Both the position numbers and the translations under genes were made by a program. From Deltaproteobacteria bacterium (GTDB taxonomy: Bacteria > Desulfobacterota > Deferrisomatia > Deferrisomatales > JACRMM01): DNA of 64,000 bases. Where the stretch lies: positions 186,001 through 250,000 of the forward strand of contig JACRMM010000004.1 in assembly GCA_016214985.1 (NCBI GenBank), read 5' to 3'. Below are positions 34,683 to 43,945 of the stretch, piece after piece (the stretch's first letter is position 1; the number at the start of each line of letters is the position of its first letter). The notes beneath the pieces were generated by a model. The model was given only the letters and a program-made list of their open reading frames with translations, had not been told where the DNA came from and ran no database searches.

Positions 34683-36431
34683 GTGACGAAACGCGGAAGG
34701 TTGGCTGGGATCGTATGCGCAGTCCTCGGAGCGTGGTTCTTGCTCGCGGGGGTCGGGAGGGCCGCGGCGCCGGACCCGACGCACCGGATCGAGGTCGGGC
34801 CGTTCGTGGGCGGCTTCGTCTTCGACGAAGACCTCGGAATGAAAAACAACGTGGTCTTCGGAGGCCGATTGGGGTACTGGCTCAACAAGACGTGGGAGCC
34901 GGAACTCTCCTTCGACTACGTGCCCACGGCGAGCTACCAGCGAAACGACGACTGGAAGGACGACGCGAACCTCATGCAGCTCCACCTCGACGGGCTGTAC
35001 CACTTCCCGTCGATCGGAAACTGGATGCCCTACCTGGCCGCGGGCGTCGGGATGACCCGGTACGACAAAGAAGCGTGGAACCCGGGGGCCGACTACCGGG
35101 CCATGGTGAACTACGGGGCGGGGGTGAAGTACTGGTTCACGGATAACCTCGCCGCCCGGCTCGATCTTCGCCAGCCGATCACCTTTGAGAACTCCATCCG
35201 CGACACCCGCTTCAACTTCATGTACACGCTCGGTGTGTCGTGGCTCTTTTCCGCGCCCGAGGCGGGCCCGGCCCCGGCCGCGCCGACCGCTACGCTGAGC
35301 GCGAGCCCGGCGTCGGTCCAGCGGGGCAACTCCTCGACGCTGACCTGGTCGACGGAGAACGCCAAGGACGTGACGATCGAGGGCCTCGGCGCCGTGCCGT
35401 CGAGCGGATCCCGCGCCGTGACCCCGACCGACTCCACCACGTATCGGTTGCTGGCAAAGGGCCCGGGCGGAACGGCGAACGCTCAGGCGAGCGTGGGCGT
35501 CACCGCGCCCCCGGTTGTCCCGGTTCCCGCTCCGGTGGTGGTCCAGGTTCCAGCCCCCGTCGCAGCGGCGCCCACGGCGAGCCTGACCGCGAACCCCTCG
35601 TCGATCCAGAAGGGGGCGTGCTCCGCGCTCAACTGGTCGACCCAGAACGCGACGGATGTGACGATCGAAGGCCTGGGCCCGGTCGGCGCCACCGGCACGC
35701 GAAACGTGTGCCCGACCGAAGACACAACCTACCGCTTGGTCGCCAAGGGACCCGGCGGGGGCGCGCAGGCCGCCACGACCGTCGTCATCGCCCCGCCGAC
35801 GCCTCCGACTCCTCCGGCCCCTGCCCCGTTGGCGCCCATTGCCTTGCTGAGCGCCAACCCGACCATGATCACGAAGGGAGAGACCTCGAAGCTCACCTGG
35901 TCCACCCAGAACGCCACGGACGTGTCGATCGAGGGGATCGGGCCGGTGGACCCGAACGGCTCGCGCAACGTGACCCCGGCCCAGGACACGACCTATCGGC
36001 TGATGGCCAAGGGGCCCGGTGGGACCGCCCAGGCCGATGCTTCGGTCGGCGTGAAGGCGCCGCCCCCGCCGCCCCCGCCCCCGGAGCGGAAGGTCATCGA
36101 AATGATGATCCTGTTCGACTTCGACAAGGACGTCGTGAAGCCGCAGTACTACGATCAGATCCAGAAGGTCGCGGACTTCATGAAGGCGTATCCGAAGGTC
36201 AACCTCGTAATGGAGGGTCACACCGACAACGTCGGCACCGAGGAGTACAACCTCAAGCTCTCGGCCCGCCGAGCCAATGCGGTGGCCAAGGTCCTCACCG
36301 AGAAGTTCGGGATCGACATGAATCGCATCACGGCGCAGAGCCTGGGTGAGACCAAGCCGATCGCTCCCAATACCACGAAGGAGGGGAGGGCCAAGAACCG
36401 CCGGGTCTACGCCATCCTCGAGAGCGAGTAG
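34683..36431 (+). CDS. OmpA-family outer-membrane protein with three Ig-like modules
   Basis: About 582 residues. GTG at 34683, 7 nt after AAAGGAG, starts the signal peptide (LAGIVCAVLGAWFLLAGVG). A membrane beta barrel of about 190 residues (VGPFVGGFVFDEDLG ... MYTLGVSWLF) follows. Then come three tandem modules of about 75 residues, each with LSANPxxIxKG, LxWSTxNAxDVxIEGLG, TTYRLxAKGPGG (about 35281-35513, 35569-35790, 35833-36060). A Pro linker and an OmpA_C peptidoglycan-binding domain (LFDFDKDVVKP, EGHTDNVGTEEYN, RAKNRRVYAIL) end it. It probably ties the outer membrane to the wall across an extended spacer. A paralogue lies at 37636. Confidence 0.9.
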   Translation: MTKRGRLAGIVCAVLGAWFLLAGVGRAAAPDPTHRIEVGPFVGGFVFDEDLGMKNNVVFGGRLGYWLNKTWEPELSFDYVPTASYQRNDDWKDDANLMQLHLDGLYHFPSIGNWMPYLAAGVGMTRYDKEAWNPGADYRAMVNYGAGVKYWFTDNLAARLDLRQPITFENSIRDTRFNFMYTLGVSWLFSAPEAGPAPAAPTATLSASPASVQRGNSSTLTWSTENAKDVTIEGLGAVPSSGSRAVTPTDSTTYRLLAKGPGGTANAQASVGVTAPPVVPVPAPVVVQVPAPVAAAPTASLTANPSSIQKGACSALNWSTQNATDVTIEGLGPVGATGTRNVCPTEDTTYRLVAKGPGGGAQAATTVVIAPPTPPTPPAPAPLAPIALLSANPTMITKGETSKLTWSTQNATDVSIEGIGPVDPNGSRNVTPAQDTTYRLMAKGPGGTAQADASVGVKAPPPPPPPPERKVIEMMILFDFDKDVVKPQYYDQIQKVADFMKAYPKVNLVMEGHTDNVGTEEYNLKLSARRANAVAKVLTEKFGIDMNRITAQSLGETKPIAPNTTKEGRAKNRRVYAILESE

Positions 36432-36460
36432 GCGCTCCGTCCCCGTCCCTAGGAAGTGCA

Positions 36461-36492
36461 AAGAGGCGGCCCTGTGGGGCCGCCTCTTCTTC
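36461..36492 (+). terminator. Terminator after the first OmpA gene
   Basis: AAGAGGCGGCCC paired with GGGCCGCCTCTT (12 bp, perfect) around TGTG, then CTTCCTC. The T-tract is weak but the stem is very strong. Confidence 0.75.
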
Positions 36493-36847
36493 CTCGCAGG
36501 GGACAGGAGGTGACCGGGTCTCCTCGACCCGAAAATTGGGAGCGCGGGTACACGACCGTACCTGCGGCGCCTCGTAGAGTACGCAAACCGCACCCGCGTC
36601 GACCCTGGCGCGGAGCACCTCGGGTCGATTCGGGATTGAAGAGACCGCTTCCCCGTGGCATCCTGCGTGCACTCTGCACAGACAGGCAGGAGGCCGGTCG
36701 CCGGCGGTTCAAAAGGCGCTCCCTCAACACCCCGGGGGTGCCTGCCGATACGAACCAGGACGACCGTGATCTCCGGACCTGTCTCGGCCCGTACCGGGAC
36801 GGGCGCGGTGACGGAGCAGCGCGGGGAAGCCCGGCAAGGAGAAGCAG
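36493..36847. other. Non-coding gap, nothing recognised
   Basis: About 355 bp between the OmpA terminator and the small secreted protein. I looked for a riboswitch and for a tRNA and saw neither. The last bases (AAGGAGAAGC) are the ribosome-binding site of the next gene. Confidence 0.4.
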
Positions 36848-37252
36848 ATGAGAGAGTGGCGCTCGAGAGTGTCGCGAGTCCTGCAGAAGAGTGCGATCCT
36901 AGGGGGGGCCGCGCTCGCGCTGTGGGCTGCCTCGCCCGCGGCGGCCGCGCCGGAGAAGCTCGCCATCACGTCCGCGGTCTACAAGGCGGAGAGGTCGGAG
37001 CTTCGGATCGAGGGCCGCTGCAAGCACGTCGACTCGATCGTCCTCGTGCGCGACGCCACGACCAAGAAGCTCATCGGGAGCGCGGCGGTCCGCGCCGACG
37101 GGGTGTGGATGCTCAAGATTCGAGACCCCAACTTCGTGCCGACGCGAACGCGCGCCGAGTGTGACGGCGCCCGTGCCGAGTGCGCGGTCGAAACCCTGGC
37201 CGTCGCCTCCCCCGCGGTCGCCGCCCAGGGGGCGGCCGGCCCGATCCAGTGA
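36848..37252 (+). CDS. Small secreted protein of unknown function
   Basis: 134 residues with a signal peptide (SAILGGAALALWAASPAAAAPE) and AAGGAG before the ATG. The mature part is a small beta domain (ITSAVYKAERSELRIEGRC ... VLVRDATTKKLIGSAAVRADGVW) with three cysteines, resembling short bacterial Ig-like modules that describe a value and its modulation. It lies between the two OmpA paralogues and ends at a terminator. No family assigned. Confidence 0.7.
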   Translation: MREWRSRVSRVLQKSAILGGAALALWAASPAAAAPEKLAITSAVYKAERSELRIEGRCKHVDSIVLVRDATTKKLIGSAAVRADGVWMLKIRDPNFVPTRTRAECDGARAECAVETLAVASPAVAAQGAAGPIQ

Positions 37253-37264
37253 CACGTCCCTCCT

Positions 37265-37295
37265 AGAGGGGCTCCTTCGGGGGCCCCTCTCTTTC
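37265..37295 (+). terminator. Terminator after the small secreted protein
   Basis: AGAGGGGCTCC-TTCG-GGGGCCCCTCT (11 bp with one G-T pair and a stable TTCG loop) followed by CTTTCTT, 13 nt after the stop. Confidence 0.85.
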
Positions 37296-37635
37296 TTCGC
37301 CCTCCGCACAACCGTCAGGCGCTCCCCAACCGTTCCTCGGATCGGCCCCGGTTCTGGTCGTTTGCTCTCCGTTATCTCCGCCGGCCGGTGCCGCGCCGAA
37401 GACCGCGCGGTACCACTCCCCTGCGCGGTCCCTCCGAACGGTCTCCCACCGCACTGCCTCCCCTCGAAGCCGCTGAAACCCATCTTCCGACTGGCCTCGG
37501 TTGCCGGCCGCGGGTCGCGTGCCGGAATTGACAGAGCCGGGGCGCGTGCCAGACTGGCCGGGCGCCCGGGGGCTCGGCTTCCAAGGGGGCAGCCGCAGCC
37601 TTGGGGTGCACCCATCCCAACGGAGGAGGGCGATC
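37296..37635. other. Non-coding gap upstream of the second OmpA gene
   Basis: About 340 bp. Several open frames cross it but none has codon use or a start that fits a gene. GGAGGAGGGCG ending at 37632 is the ribosome-binding region of the next gene. Confidence 0.4.
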
Positions 37636-39267
37636 ATGACGAGGCGAGTGTCCCAGGTTCTGGGAGCGTGCCTGTTGGCCGGGGCGGTGTTGGGGCTGGC
37701 GGCCCGTGCCGGGGCCGCGGGGCGGCAGGGGCAGATCGAGGCGGGGCCGTTCTTGGGGGGCTACGTCTTCGACGACGACCTGGAGCTGAAGAACAGCGTC
37801 GTCCTCGGAGCGCGCGGCGGGTATTGGCTCTCGGAGCGGCTTCTCGGCGAGCTGTCCCTGGCGGGTGTACCGACGAAGGAGGAGCACGGAGGCGACCGGG
37901 CCTCCCTCCTGCAGAGTCACGCCGACCTGCTCTATCACTTCGATCTCGGGTGGCCGGTCGAGCCCTTCGTGGCTGCGGGGCTCGGGCTGGCGCGCTACAA
38001 CGCGGACGCCGAGGGCGGAGGGGACTGGGACTTCCTGGCGAACTACGGAATCGGGGCCCGGTACCGGATCAACGACTGGATCGCCGCGCGGGCCGACCTT
38101 CGCCAGCCCGTGACCTTCGGCAGCCCCAAGTACAACCTCATGGGCACCGTGGGCGTGTCGTTTCTTCTGGGCACCTACCCGCCGACGGAGGCGGCGGCTC
38201 CGGCATCTGCAGCGCCGACCGCGTCGTTGAGCGCTTCGCCGGGCACCGTAGCCCGAGGAGCGCCGACCCTGCTCTCCTGGGCGACGGAAAACGCCTCCGA
38301 CGTTTCCCTCGACGGCATCGGGGCCGTGCCGCTGAGCGGCTCGCGGAGCCTGACCCCGCAGGACTCAACGACGTACCGGCTCGTGGCGCGCGGGCCCGGC
38401 GGGACGGCTGAGGCGTCGGTGCCCGTGACCGTGACCTCGCCGGGCGGCCCCCCGACCGTGTCCCTGACCGCCACGCCCCCGCGGGTCGAGCGCGGACAGC
38501 CGACGACCCTCTCGTGGGAGACCCGGGGCGCGGACGAGGTTTCGCTCGAGGGGGTCGGAACCGTGGGCCAGAGCGGGTCGCGGACCGTCACGCCCATGGA
38601 CTCCATGCTCTACCGGCTCGCGGCCAAGGGCCCGGGCGGGGAAACGCAGGCCGAGACCCGGGTCGAGGTGACACCGCCCCCCGCGCCGACCGTGACGTTT
38701 GCGGCCCAGCCGGGCACGGTGCTGTGGGGAGAGCGGACGACCCTGTCCTGGGCGGTGCAGAACGCCACCGACGTGTCGATCGAGGGGCTTGGGGCCGTGG
38801 AGTCGACGGGCTCCCGCACCGTGGAGCCGAAGGTCTCCACCACCTACCGCCTCCTGGCCAAGGGCCCGGGCGGAACGGCCGAAGCGTCGGCGCCGGTCAT
38901 GGTCGAACTGCCCGAGAAGCTCTGCATCTCCCTGCAGATGGAGTTCGACTTCGACAAGGCCGACATCCGGCCCGAGTACCATCCGGAGATTGGCCGCGTG
39001 GCGGAGTTCCTGAAGACGTACCTCAAGACCACGGCGGTGATCGAAGGGCACACGGACAACGTTGGAACGCGCGAGTACAGCGAGGCCCTGTCCCTGCGGC
39101 GAGCCGACGCGGTGGTCGCGTACCTGGTCGACCGGTACGGGATCGACCCCCGGCGCCTGTCGTCCAAGGGGTACGGGTTCTCGAAGCCCGTGGCGGACAA
39201 CGAGACGCCCGAGGGAAGGCAGAAGAACCGTCGGATCGACGCGCTGATCGACTGCGCAGCCCGGTAG
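37636..39267 (+). CDS. OmpA-family outer-membrane protein, second paralogue
   Basis: About 543 residues with the same plan as the protein at 34683. Signal peptide (VLGACLLAGAVLGLAARAGA), barrel beginning EAGPFLGGYVFDDDLELKN and ending GTVGVSFLLG. Three Ig-like modules follow (about 38212-38440, 38449-38674, 38683-38910) with LSWxTxNAxDVSxxGxGxV and TTYRLxAKGPGG. The OmpA_C domain has FDFDKADIRPEYH, EGHTDNVGTREYS and KNRRIDALI. The barrel and modules have diverged clearly from the first copy while the wall-binding domain has not, which points to an old duplication. Confidence 0.9.
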   Translation: MTRRVSQVLGACLLAGAVLGLAARAGAAGRQGQIEAGPFLGGYVFDDDLELKNSVVLGARGGYWLSERLLGELSLAGVPTKEEHGGDRASLLQSHADLLYHFDLGWPVEPFVAAGLGLARYNADAEGGGDWDFLANYGIGARYRINDWIAARADLRQPVTFGSPKYNLMGTVGVSFLLGTYPPTEAAAPASAAPTASLSASPGTVARGAPTLLSWATENASDVSLDGIGAVPLSGSRSLTPQDSTTYRLVARGPGGTAEASVPVTVTSPGGPPTVSLTATPPRVERGQPTTLSWETRGADEVSLEGVGTVGQSGSRTVTPMDSMLYRLAAKGPGGETQAETRVEVTPPPAPTVTFAAQPGTVLWGERTTLSWAVQNATDVSIEGLGAVESTGSRTVEPKVSTTYRLLAKGPGGTAEASAPVMVELPEKLCISLQMEFDFDKADIRPEYHPEIGRVAEFLKTYLKTTAVIEGHTDNVGTREYSEALSLRRADAVVAYLVDRYGIDPRRLSSKGYGFSKPVADNETPEGRQKNRRIDALIDCAAR

Positions 39268-39294
39268 CGGCAGAGGCCCGACGGGGTCGGCGTC

Positions 39295-40299
39295 CTACGC
39301 GGAGGGGGGCGTGGACAGCCGAACCCCGGAGGGCGACACCACCGCTCGCCGGACCTCCTCCCCGTCCACCTTCGCTCCGGCCCAGACCACACTCTCCCCG
39401 ACGCGCGTGGGGCCTTCCAGGGAAACGCCGGACCCGAGCACGGCGTAGGGTCCGGCGCACGCGCCGGCCGCCACCCGGGCCCCCGGGCCCAGGTAGCTCG
39501 GCGCGAAGACCCGCCCTCCCCCCTCGGCCGCGCCGTCCTCGACCACGAGGTGGCCCGGGGTTCCGGGAGGCAGCCGGCCGCGGGACAGGAAGGCGTGGTG
39601 CGCCGCCAAGTAGCGGTGCGGGGTCCCGAGGTCGCTCCAGAACGAGTCGGCCGGGGGGACGTAGCCGAACAGGCGCTCGCCGCGCGCGGCGCGGGGCGCG
39701 TGAACGTCGGCGTTGATGCAGCAGGGGCGGTCGGGCAGGTCGGCGAGCACCCCGGGCTCGAGCAGATGGATGCCGGTGAACTCGCAGGGAGTTCCGGCCG
39801 CTGTGCCGGGAACCCCGCTCCCGAGGAACCGGACGATCCGGCCATCCCCGTCGATCTCGATCGGGCCGCGCTGCCCCGGGGGCAGCGGCCGCACCGCGAG
39901 GGTCGCGGTGGCGTGCCGCTGCTGGTGGAACGCCGCCATCTCCCCGAGGTCGATCTCCTGGTAGGTGTCCGCGTTGCACAGGAAGAACGGTCCCCGGGCC
40001 AGGTGGTTCCGCCACGGCGTGAGCGCTCCGCCCGTGCCGAGGATCGGGTCCTCCGGGCTCCAGTGGACCGTTACGCCGCCCGGGATCCAGGGCGTCAGTG
40101 CGGCTCGGAGGCGGTCGGGCAGGTGGTGGAGGTTGACAACCACCTCCCGCACGCGTGCGCCGGCGAGCGTGCGGAGCACGTGAGCGGCCAGGGGCACGTC
40201 GAAGAGCGGCCACGCCGGCTTCGGGAGCTCGTCGGTGAGGGGGCGCAGGCGGGTCCCGAGGCCCGCGGCCAGCACGAATCCCCGGACGTTGTCACGCAT
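39295..40299 (-). CDS. Sugar-phosphate nucleotidyltransferase
   Basis: 334 residues. The N-terminal nucleotidyltransferase fold has GFVLAAGLGTRLRPLTDELPKPAWPLFDVPL (the family G-rich loop plus KP), HWSPEDPILGTGGAL and FLCNADTY. The C-terminal part has short left-handed-beta-helix-like repeats (VVEDGAAEGGGRVF, VGESVVWAGAKVDG). It resembles MurNAc-1-P uridylyltransferase and heptose/mannose-1-P guanylyltransferases; the sugar cannot be told. ATG near the stop of the RNase H gene with an 8-nt overlap, so the pair is coupled. Confidence 0.85.
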   Translation of the reverse strand: MRDNVRGFVLAAGLGTRLRPLTDELPKPAWPLFDVPLAAHVLRTLAGARVREVVVNLHHLPDRLRAALTPWIPGGVTVHWSPEDPILGTGGALTPWRNHLARGPFFLCNADTYQEIDLGEMAAFHQQRHATATLAVRPLPPGQRGPIEIDGDGRIVRFLGSGVPGTAAGTPCEFTGIHLLEPGVLADLPDRPCCINADVHAPRAARGERLFGYVPPADSFWSDLGTPHRYLAAHHAFLSRGRLPPGTPGHLVVEDGAAEGGGRVFAPSYLGPGARVAAGACAGPYAVLGSGVSLEGPTRVGESVVWAGAKVDGEEVRRAVVSPSGVRLSTPPSA

Positions 40300-41068
40300 C
40301 GACCACTCCCCACTGCGCTCGCGTCGCCCGGACCTCGGCCGGAGAGCGGGCCTTCTTCCAATGGGCCCCGCGCGCTCCCTTCACCCGCGCCTCGCACTCG
40401 GCCCAGGTCGCGTGCGTCGCGAGGGCGCCCTCAACCAGGCTCAGGTACAGCGGGAACCCTTCGGCGCCCTCTCCCGCTCCTTCGACCACCGGGGCTCTGT
40501 CCGTCGCGAGCCCGGGGATCCAGCTCCCGTCGCCGCAGCGCAGCTCCGGCTCCCGCCCGCGGGCGTAGGCGGTGGCGATGGCGTCGCACCGCTCGTTGAG
40601 CGCGTGGCCCGCGTGGCCTCGGACGTGCTCCCAGGTGACGGCGAGGCCGGGCCGGCGGACGAGCACGTCGAGGTCCTCCCAGAGGTCGCGGTTCAGGACC
40701 TCATTGCCGTCGGCCTTGCGCCACCCCTTGCGCTTCCAGCCATGGATCCACCGGCAGATGCCGTCGTGGAGGTAGCGGGAGTCGGTCACGACGTGGACGC
40801 GGTCGCCGGCCGCGGCCCTGCGGAGTCCCTCCGCGGCGGCGCGCATCTCCATGCGGTTGTTGGTGGTCTGCTCCTCCCGGCCGCCGAGCTCCTCGTAGCG
40901 CCCCTGGCGCACGAGCACCGCGGCCCAGCCGCCCGGCCCTGGGTTGCCGGAGCACGCGCCGTCCGTGTAGACCGTCAACTCGGAGCCGGGGTCGGAGCCG
41001 AGCGGCAGCTCCCCTTGCTCCGGGGCCCGGGCGTCTCGGCGGGTTCCGGTGGGCGCGCGTCGGGTCAT
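40292..41068 (-). CDS. rnhA: Ribonuclease HI with C-terminal viroplasmin-like domain
   Basis: About 258 residues. RNase HI core with the acidic active site: Asp36 in YTDGACSGNPG, Glu74 in NNRMEMRA, Asp96 in TDSRYL, Asp162 in NERCDAIA. It cleaves RNA in RNA-DNA hybrids. Residues about 205-258 (FPLYLSLVEGALATHATWAECEARVKG, then KKARSPAE) resemble the small RNA/hybrid-binding domain found N-terminally in eukaryotic RNase H1 and caulimovirus protein VI, here at the C-terminus. ATG at 41068 with AAGGA upstream; longer upstream starts are unlikely. It is divergent from ftsH. Confidence 0.88.
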   Translation of the reverse strand: MTRRAPTGTRRDARAPEQGELPLGSDPGSELTVYTDGACSGNPGPGGWAAVLVRQGRYEELGGREEQTTNNRMEMRAAAEGLRRAAAGDRVHVVTDSRYLHDGICRWIHGWKRKGWRKADGNEVLNRDLWEDLDVLVRRPGLAVTWEHVRGHAGHALNERCDAIATAYARGREPELRCGDGSWIPGLATDRAPVVEGAGEGAEGFPLYLSLVEGALATHATWAECEARVKGARGAHWKKARSPAEVRATRAQWGVVDA

Positions 41069-41250
41069 CGCGGTTCCTTTGCGAGGCGTGGGCGTGAGGC
41101 CGCGCATGATAGACCGAAGCGCAGCGGGGGGCCAGACGACGAAGCGGTCCGAGAACGCCCTGCCCATCGGTTGGCCGTGGCGCGGAGGTGTTTGACCCGC
41201 CTCGGCTTTTCCGCTACTGTAGCGCCTCCACTCGCCTTTTTGAGGTGCCC

Positions 41251-43104
41251 ATGGAACGGTTTCCCTGGCAACGGGCGCTGGGGCTCTTGGTCGTGCTCCT
41301 GTTCGTCAGCCTACTGGTCCAGAACTTGACCCGAAACAGCCGGCCGCAGTCTCACGTGATCCCGTACTCCTCCTTCAAGCAGGAAGTGCGGGATGGCAAC
41401 GTGGCGCAGGTGACGCTGTCGGAGCGGGAGATCCGCGGCGAGCTGGTGCGCCCAACGTCCGGTGTGGGCAAAGAGGCCGGCAATCGAGACTTCTCGACGC
41501 CCTTGCCGCCGATCGAGGACCCGACGCTCCTCCCGTTGCTGGAGGAGAGGAAGATCGAGGTCCGCATCCAGCCCAAGGAGCAGGAGAACTTCTGGTGGCT
41601 GTTGCTCGCCAACAGCCTGCCGTGGGTGCTCCTGCTGGGCTTCTGGTTCTGGTCCATGCGCCGTGCCCAGAACATGCGCATGGGGCCCTTCGGCAACTTC
41701 GGGCAGGTCAAGGTCCACGTGCAGGAGGGCAAGGTCCCCCAGGTCACCTTCACCGACGTGGCCGGGATGGAGAACTCCAAGCGGGAGCTGATCGAGATCG
41801 TGGACTTCCTCCGCAACCCGGAGAAGTACGAGAAGATCGGAGGGAAGGTGCCCAAGGGGGTGCTCCTCATGGGCCCCCCGGGCACGGGCAAGACCCTCCT
41901 GGCCCGGGCCGTGGCCGGGGAGGCGGGGGTGCCCTTCTTCTCCACCAGCGCGTCCGAGTTCATCGAGATGTTCGTGGGCGTCGGTGCGGCGAGGGTGCGA
42001 GATCTCTTCGAGAAGGCGCGGGCCAAGGCGCCCAGCATGATCTTCATCGATGAGATCGACGCCGTGGGGCGCTCGCGCGGTACCGGGCTCGGGGGCGGCC
42101 ACGACGAGCGAGAGCAGACCTTGAACCAGCTGCTCGGCGAGATGGACGGGTTCGAGGGCCACGAGCAGGTCATCGTCATCGCGGCCACCAACCGGCCCGA
42201 CGTCCTCGATCCCGCGCTGCTCCGGCCCGGCCGGTTCGACCGGCAGGTCGTGATCGACCTGCCCACGGTCGAAGAGCGCGGCCTGATCCTCCTGGTCCAC
42301 ACCCGCAAGATCCCCCTCGGCCCCGACGTGGACCTCACCGTGATCGCCCGAGCCACCCCGGGCATGAGCGGCGCCGACCTCGAGAATCTGTGCAACGAGG
42401 CGACGCTGTTTGCCGCCCGCGAAGACCAGAGCCTGGTCACCATGCACGACTTCGACCGGGCCAAGGACAAGGTGCTCATGGGGATCGAGAGACCCGGGCT
42501 CTCGAGCGAGACGGAGAAGCGCATCACCGCCTACCACGAGGCGGGGCACACCCTCGTGGCCCGGCTCCTGCCCGGCGTCGATCCCGTGCACAAGGTGACG
42601 ATCATCCCGCGGGGCTCGGCGCTCGGCGTCACGCAGCTCCTGCCCGAGGGCGACCGGCATTACTACCCCAAGGCCTACCTGCTCGGGAAGATCGCCGTCA
42701 ACATGGGCGGCCGCGCGGCGGAGATGCTCGTGTTCGGCGACACCTCGACCGGAGCCCAGAGCGACCTCAAGCACTCGACCGACCTCGCGGAGAAGATGGT
42801 CTGCCAGTGGGGGATGAGCGAGAAGATCGGCCCGGTCACCTTCAGCCGGGGCGAGGAGCACGTCTTCCTCGGCAAGAAGATCGCCCAGGAGAAGAGCTAC
42901 TCCGAGCAGATGGGCTGGATCATCGACCAGGAGATCGAGGAGATCGTCCGGTCCTGCGAGCGGCGCAGCTTCGAGGTGCTCCAGAAGAACGCCGACGCCC
43001 TCGATCGCCTTGCCGCCGCGCTGCTCGAGCGCGAGGAGCTCCAGGGCGTCGAGATCGACGCCATCCTCTGGCCGGAGGGCAGGGGAGTGATCGGTGATCG
43101 GTGA
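41251..43104 (+). CDS. ftsH: ATP-dependent zinc metalloprotease FtsH
   Basis: About 617 residues. N-terminal TM ([19 protein letters not shown]), periplasmic segment, second TM ([15 protein letters not shown]), then AAA+ with Walker A GPPGTGKT near 208, Walker [14 protein letters not shown], the second region of homology ([20 protein letters not shown]) and the zinc protease motif HEAGH near 430. FtsH degrades unassembled membrane proteins and short-lived regulators (in other bacteria also LpxC). The start is ATG 41251 with TGAGGTGCCC upstream; upstream codons in frame are non-coding. It appears monocistronic. Confidence 0.96.
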   Translation: MERFPWQRALGLLVVLLFVSLLVQNLTRNSRPQSHVIPYSSFKQEVRDGNVAQVTLSEREIRGELVRPTSGVGKEAGNRDFSTPLPPIEDPTLLPLLEERKIEVRIQPKEQENFWWLLLANSLPWVLLLGFWFWSMRRAQNMRMGPFGNFGQVKVHVQEGKVPQVTFTDVAGMENSKRELIEIVDFLRNPEKYEKIGGKVPKGVLLMGPPGTGKTLLARAVAGEAGVPFFSTSASEFIEMFVGVGAARVRDLFEKARAKAPSMIFIDEIDAVGRSRGTGLGGGHDEREQTLNQLLGEMDGFEGHEQVIVIAATNRPDVLDPALLRPGRFDRQVVIDLPTVEERGLILLVHTRKIPLGPDVDLTVIARATPGMSGADLENLCNEATLFAAREDQSLVTMHDFDRAKDKVLMGIERPGLSSETEKRITAYHEAGHTLVARLLPGVDPVHKVTIIPRGSALGVTQLLPEGDRHYYPKAYLLGKIAVNMGGRAAEMLVFGDTSTGAQSDLKHSTDLAEKMVCQWGMSEKIGPVTFSRGEEHVFLGKKIAQEKSYSEQMGWIIDQEIEEIVRSCERRSFEVLQKNADALDRLAAALLEREELQGVEIDAILWPEGRGVIGDR

Positions 43105-43147
43105 TCGGTTACGCGTCACTGCTCACTGATCACTGATCACCAATCAC
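43087..43147. repeat. GTGATC/CTGATC palindromic repeat after ftsH
   Basis: Three direct GGTGATC copies at the end of ftsH face ACTGATCACTGATCACC on the other side of GTTACGCGTCACTGCTC, giving a large imperfect hairpin that includes the ftsH stop codon. Its far end reaches the amidase stop, so it could serve as a bidirectional terminator between the convergent genes, or be a dispersed element. Confidence 0.55.
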
Positions 43148-43833
43148 GGCCTCTCCAGCTCCAGGTCCGCCACCTCCCGCCGGAGCCTCTCCATGAACTT
43201 CGCCCCCGGGTCCTCCTTGCCCGTGAAGTAACCCGGGTCCCGCTCCTCCCAGAGCGGCGTCCCCCGCAGCCGCCCATACTCCCGGTGGCCGAGCAGCATC
43301 CGGATCCCCGGGTGCCGGGCCACGAGATCCCGCACGAGCCGGGCGTCCGCGGCGAGTTGGGCGTCGGTCAGGGGCCACGCCGGCCCCCCCACGTTCTCGA
43401 TGCCGATCGCGACGCGATTGAGGCCGATCGTGTGGCGCGCCGTCCACGTCTCCGGCACGAGCCGGTACACCGTTCCGTCCCGGTCGACCGCGAAGTGGGC
43501 CGAGACGTTGACCCGGCCGCCCCTGCGGAGCTCCGGGCGGCCGGGCGGCAGCTCGTCGGGGGTGAAGGCGGCCAGTACGGAGGGCAGGGTGGGGGAGGCG
43601 GTCCAGTGGATCACCACGGCCCGGGGGTCGAGCGCGATGTCCGACGCGGTCGGGTCAACGTGCTGGCGCAGGTACTCCAGGGTGAGGGCCCGGCGCCGCT
43701 CGCCGAAAGGGATCGGGCGGTCGACGATCCGGAGCTCGCCGGCTCCCGCGGCCCCGGCCGCGAGCAGCCCCGCCAGCGCGAGAGCAAGAAGGTGCGCGCG
43801 GCGAGCTGAGAGAAAAGGTGTGCATCTCATCAA
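43144..43833 (-). CDS. N-acetylmuramoyl-L-alanine amidase (Amidase_2)
   Basis: 229 residues with a signal peptide (AHLLALALAGLLAAGAAGA). The zinc amidase domain shows VVIHWTASPT (first His ligand), SAHFAVDRDGTVYRLVPE, NRVAIGIENVGG and LLGHREYG. It cleaves between MurNAc and the L-Ala of the peptide in the periplasm; the GHRE segment with a following DPGxxF is typical of the AmpD/PGRP superfamily. Two ATGs at the start are adjacent. It is convergent with ftsH and followed on the other side by a tandem repeat tract. Confidence 0.88.
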   Translation of the reverse strand: MMRCTPFLSARRAHLLALALAGLLAAGAAGAGELRIVDRPIPFGERRRALTLEYLRQHVDPTASDIALDPRAVVIHWTASPTLPSVLAAFTPDELPPGRPELRRGGRVNVSAHFAVDRDGTVYRLVPETWTARHTIGLNRVAIGIENVGGPAWPLTDAQLAADARLVRDLVARHPGIRMLLGHREYGRLRGTPLWEERDPGYFTGKEDPGAKFMERLRREVADLELERP

Positions 43834-43855
43834 CGGTCTCTGCCTCTCGGAGGTT

Positions 43856-43945
43856 AAGCGGCCTAGCGGCCAAGCGGCCTAGCGGCCAAGCGGCCTAGCG
43901 GCCAAGCGGCCTAGCGGCCTAGCGGCCTAGCGGCCTAGCGGCCCA
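43856..43945. repeat. Tandem GCGGCC[TA]AGCGGCC repeat tract
   Basis: About ten consecutive 9-bp units AGCGGCCTA / AGCGGCCAA ending in GCGGCCCAGCCGCCCGGCG. The tract runs into the 3' end of galE and supplies its last codons. Related tracts lie at 46163-46230 and 50495-50682. Confidence 0.9.

Noticed and set aside
34311..36593. A 760-codon open frame antisense to the first OmpA gene
   Set aside because: The repeats in it only mirror the Ig-like modules of the real gene.
36493..36847. Possible c-di-GMP riboswitch or other structured RNA
   Set aside because: I compared the region with the conserved words of known riboswitch classes by eye and saw no match; only gene-end and gene-start signals are visible.
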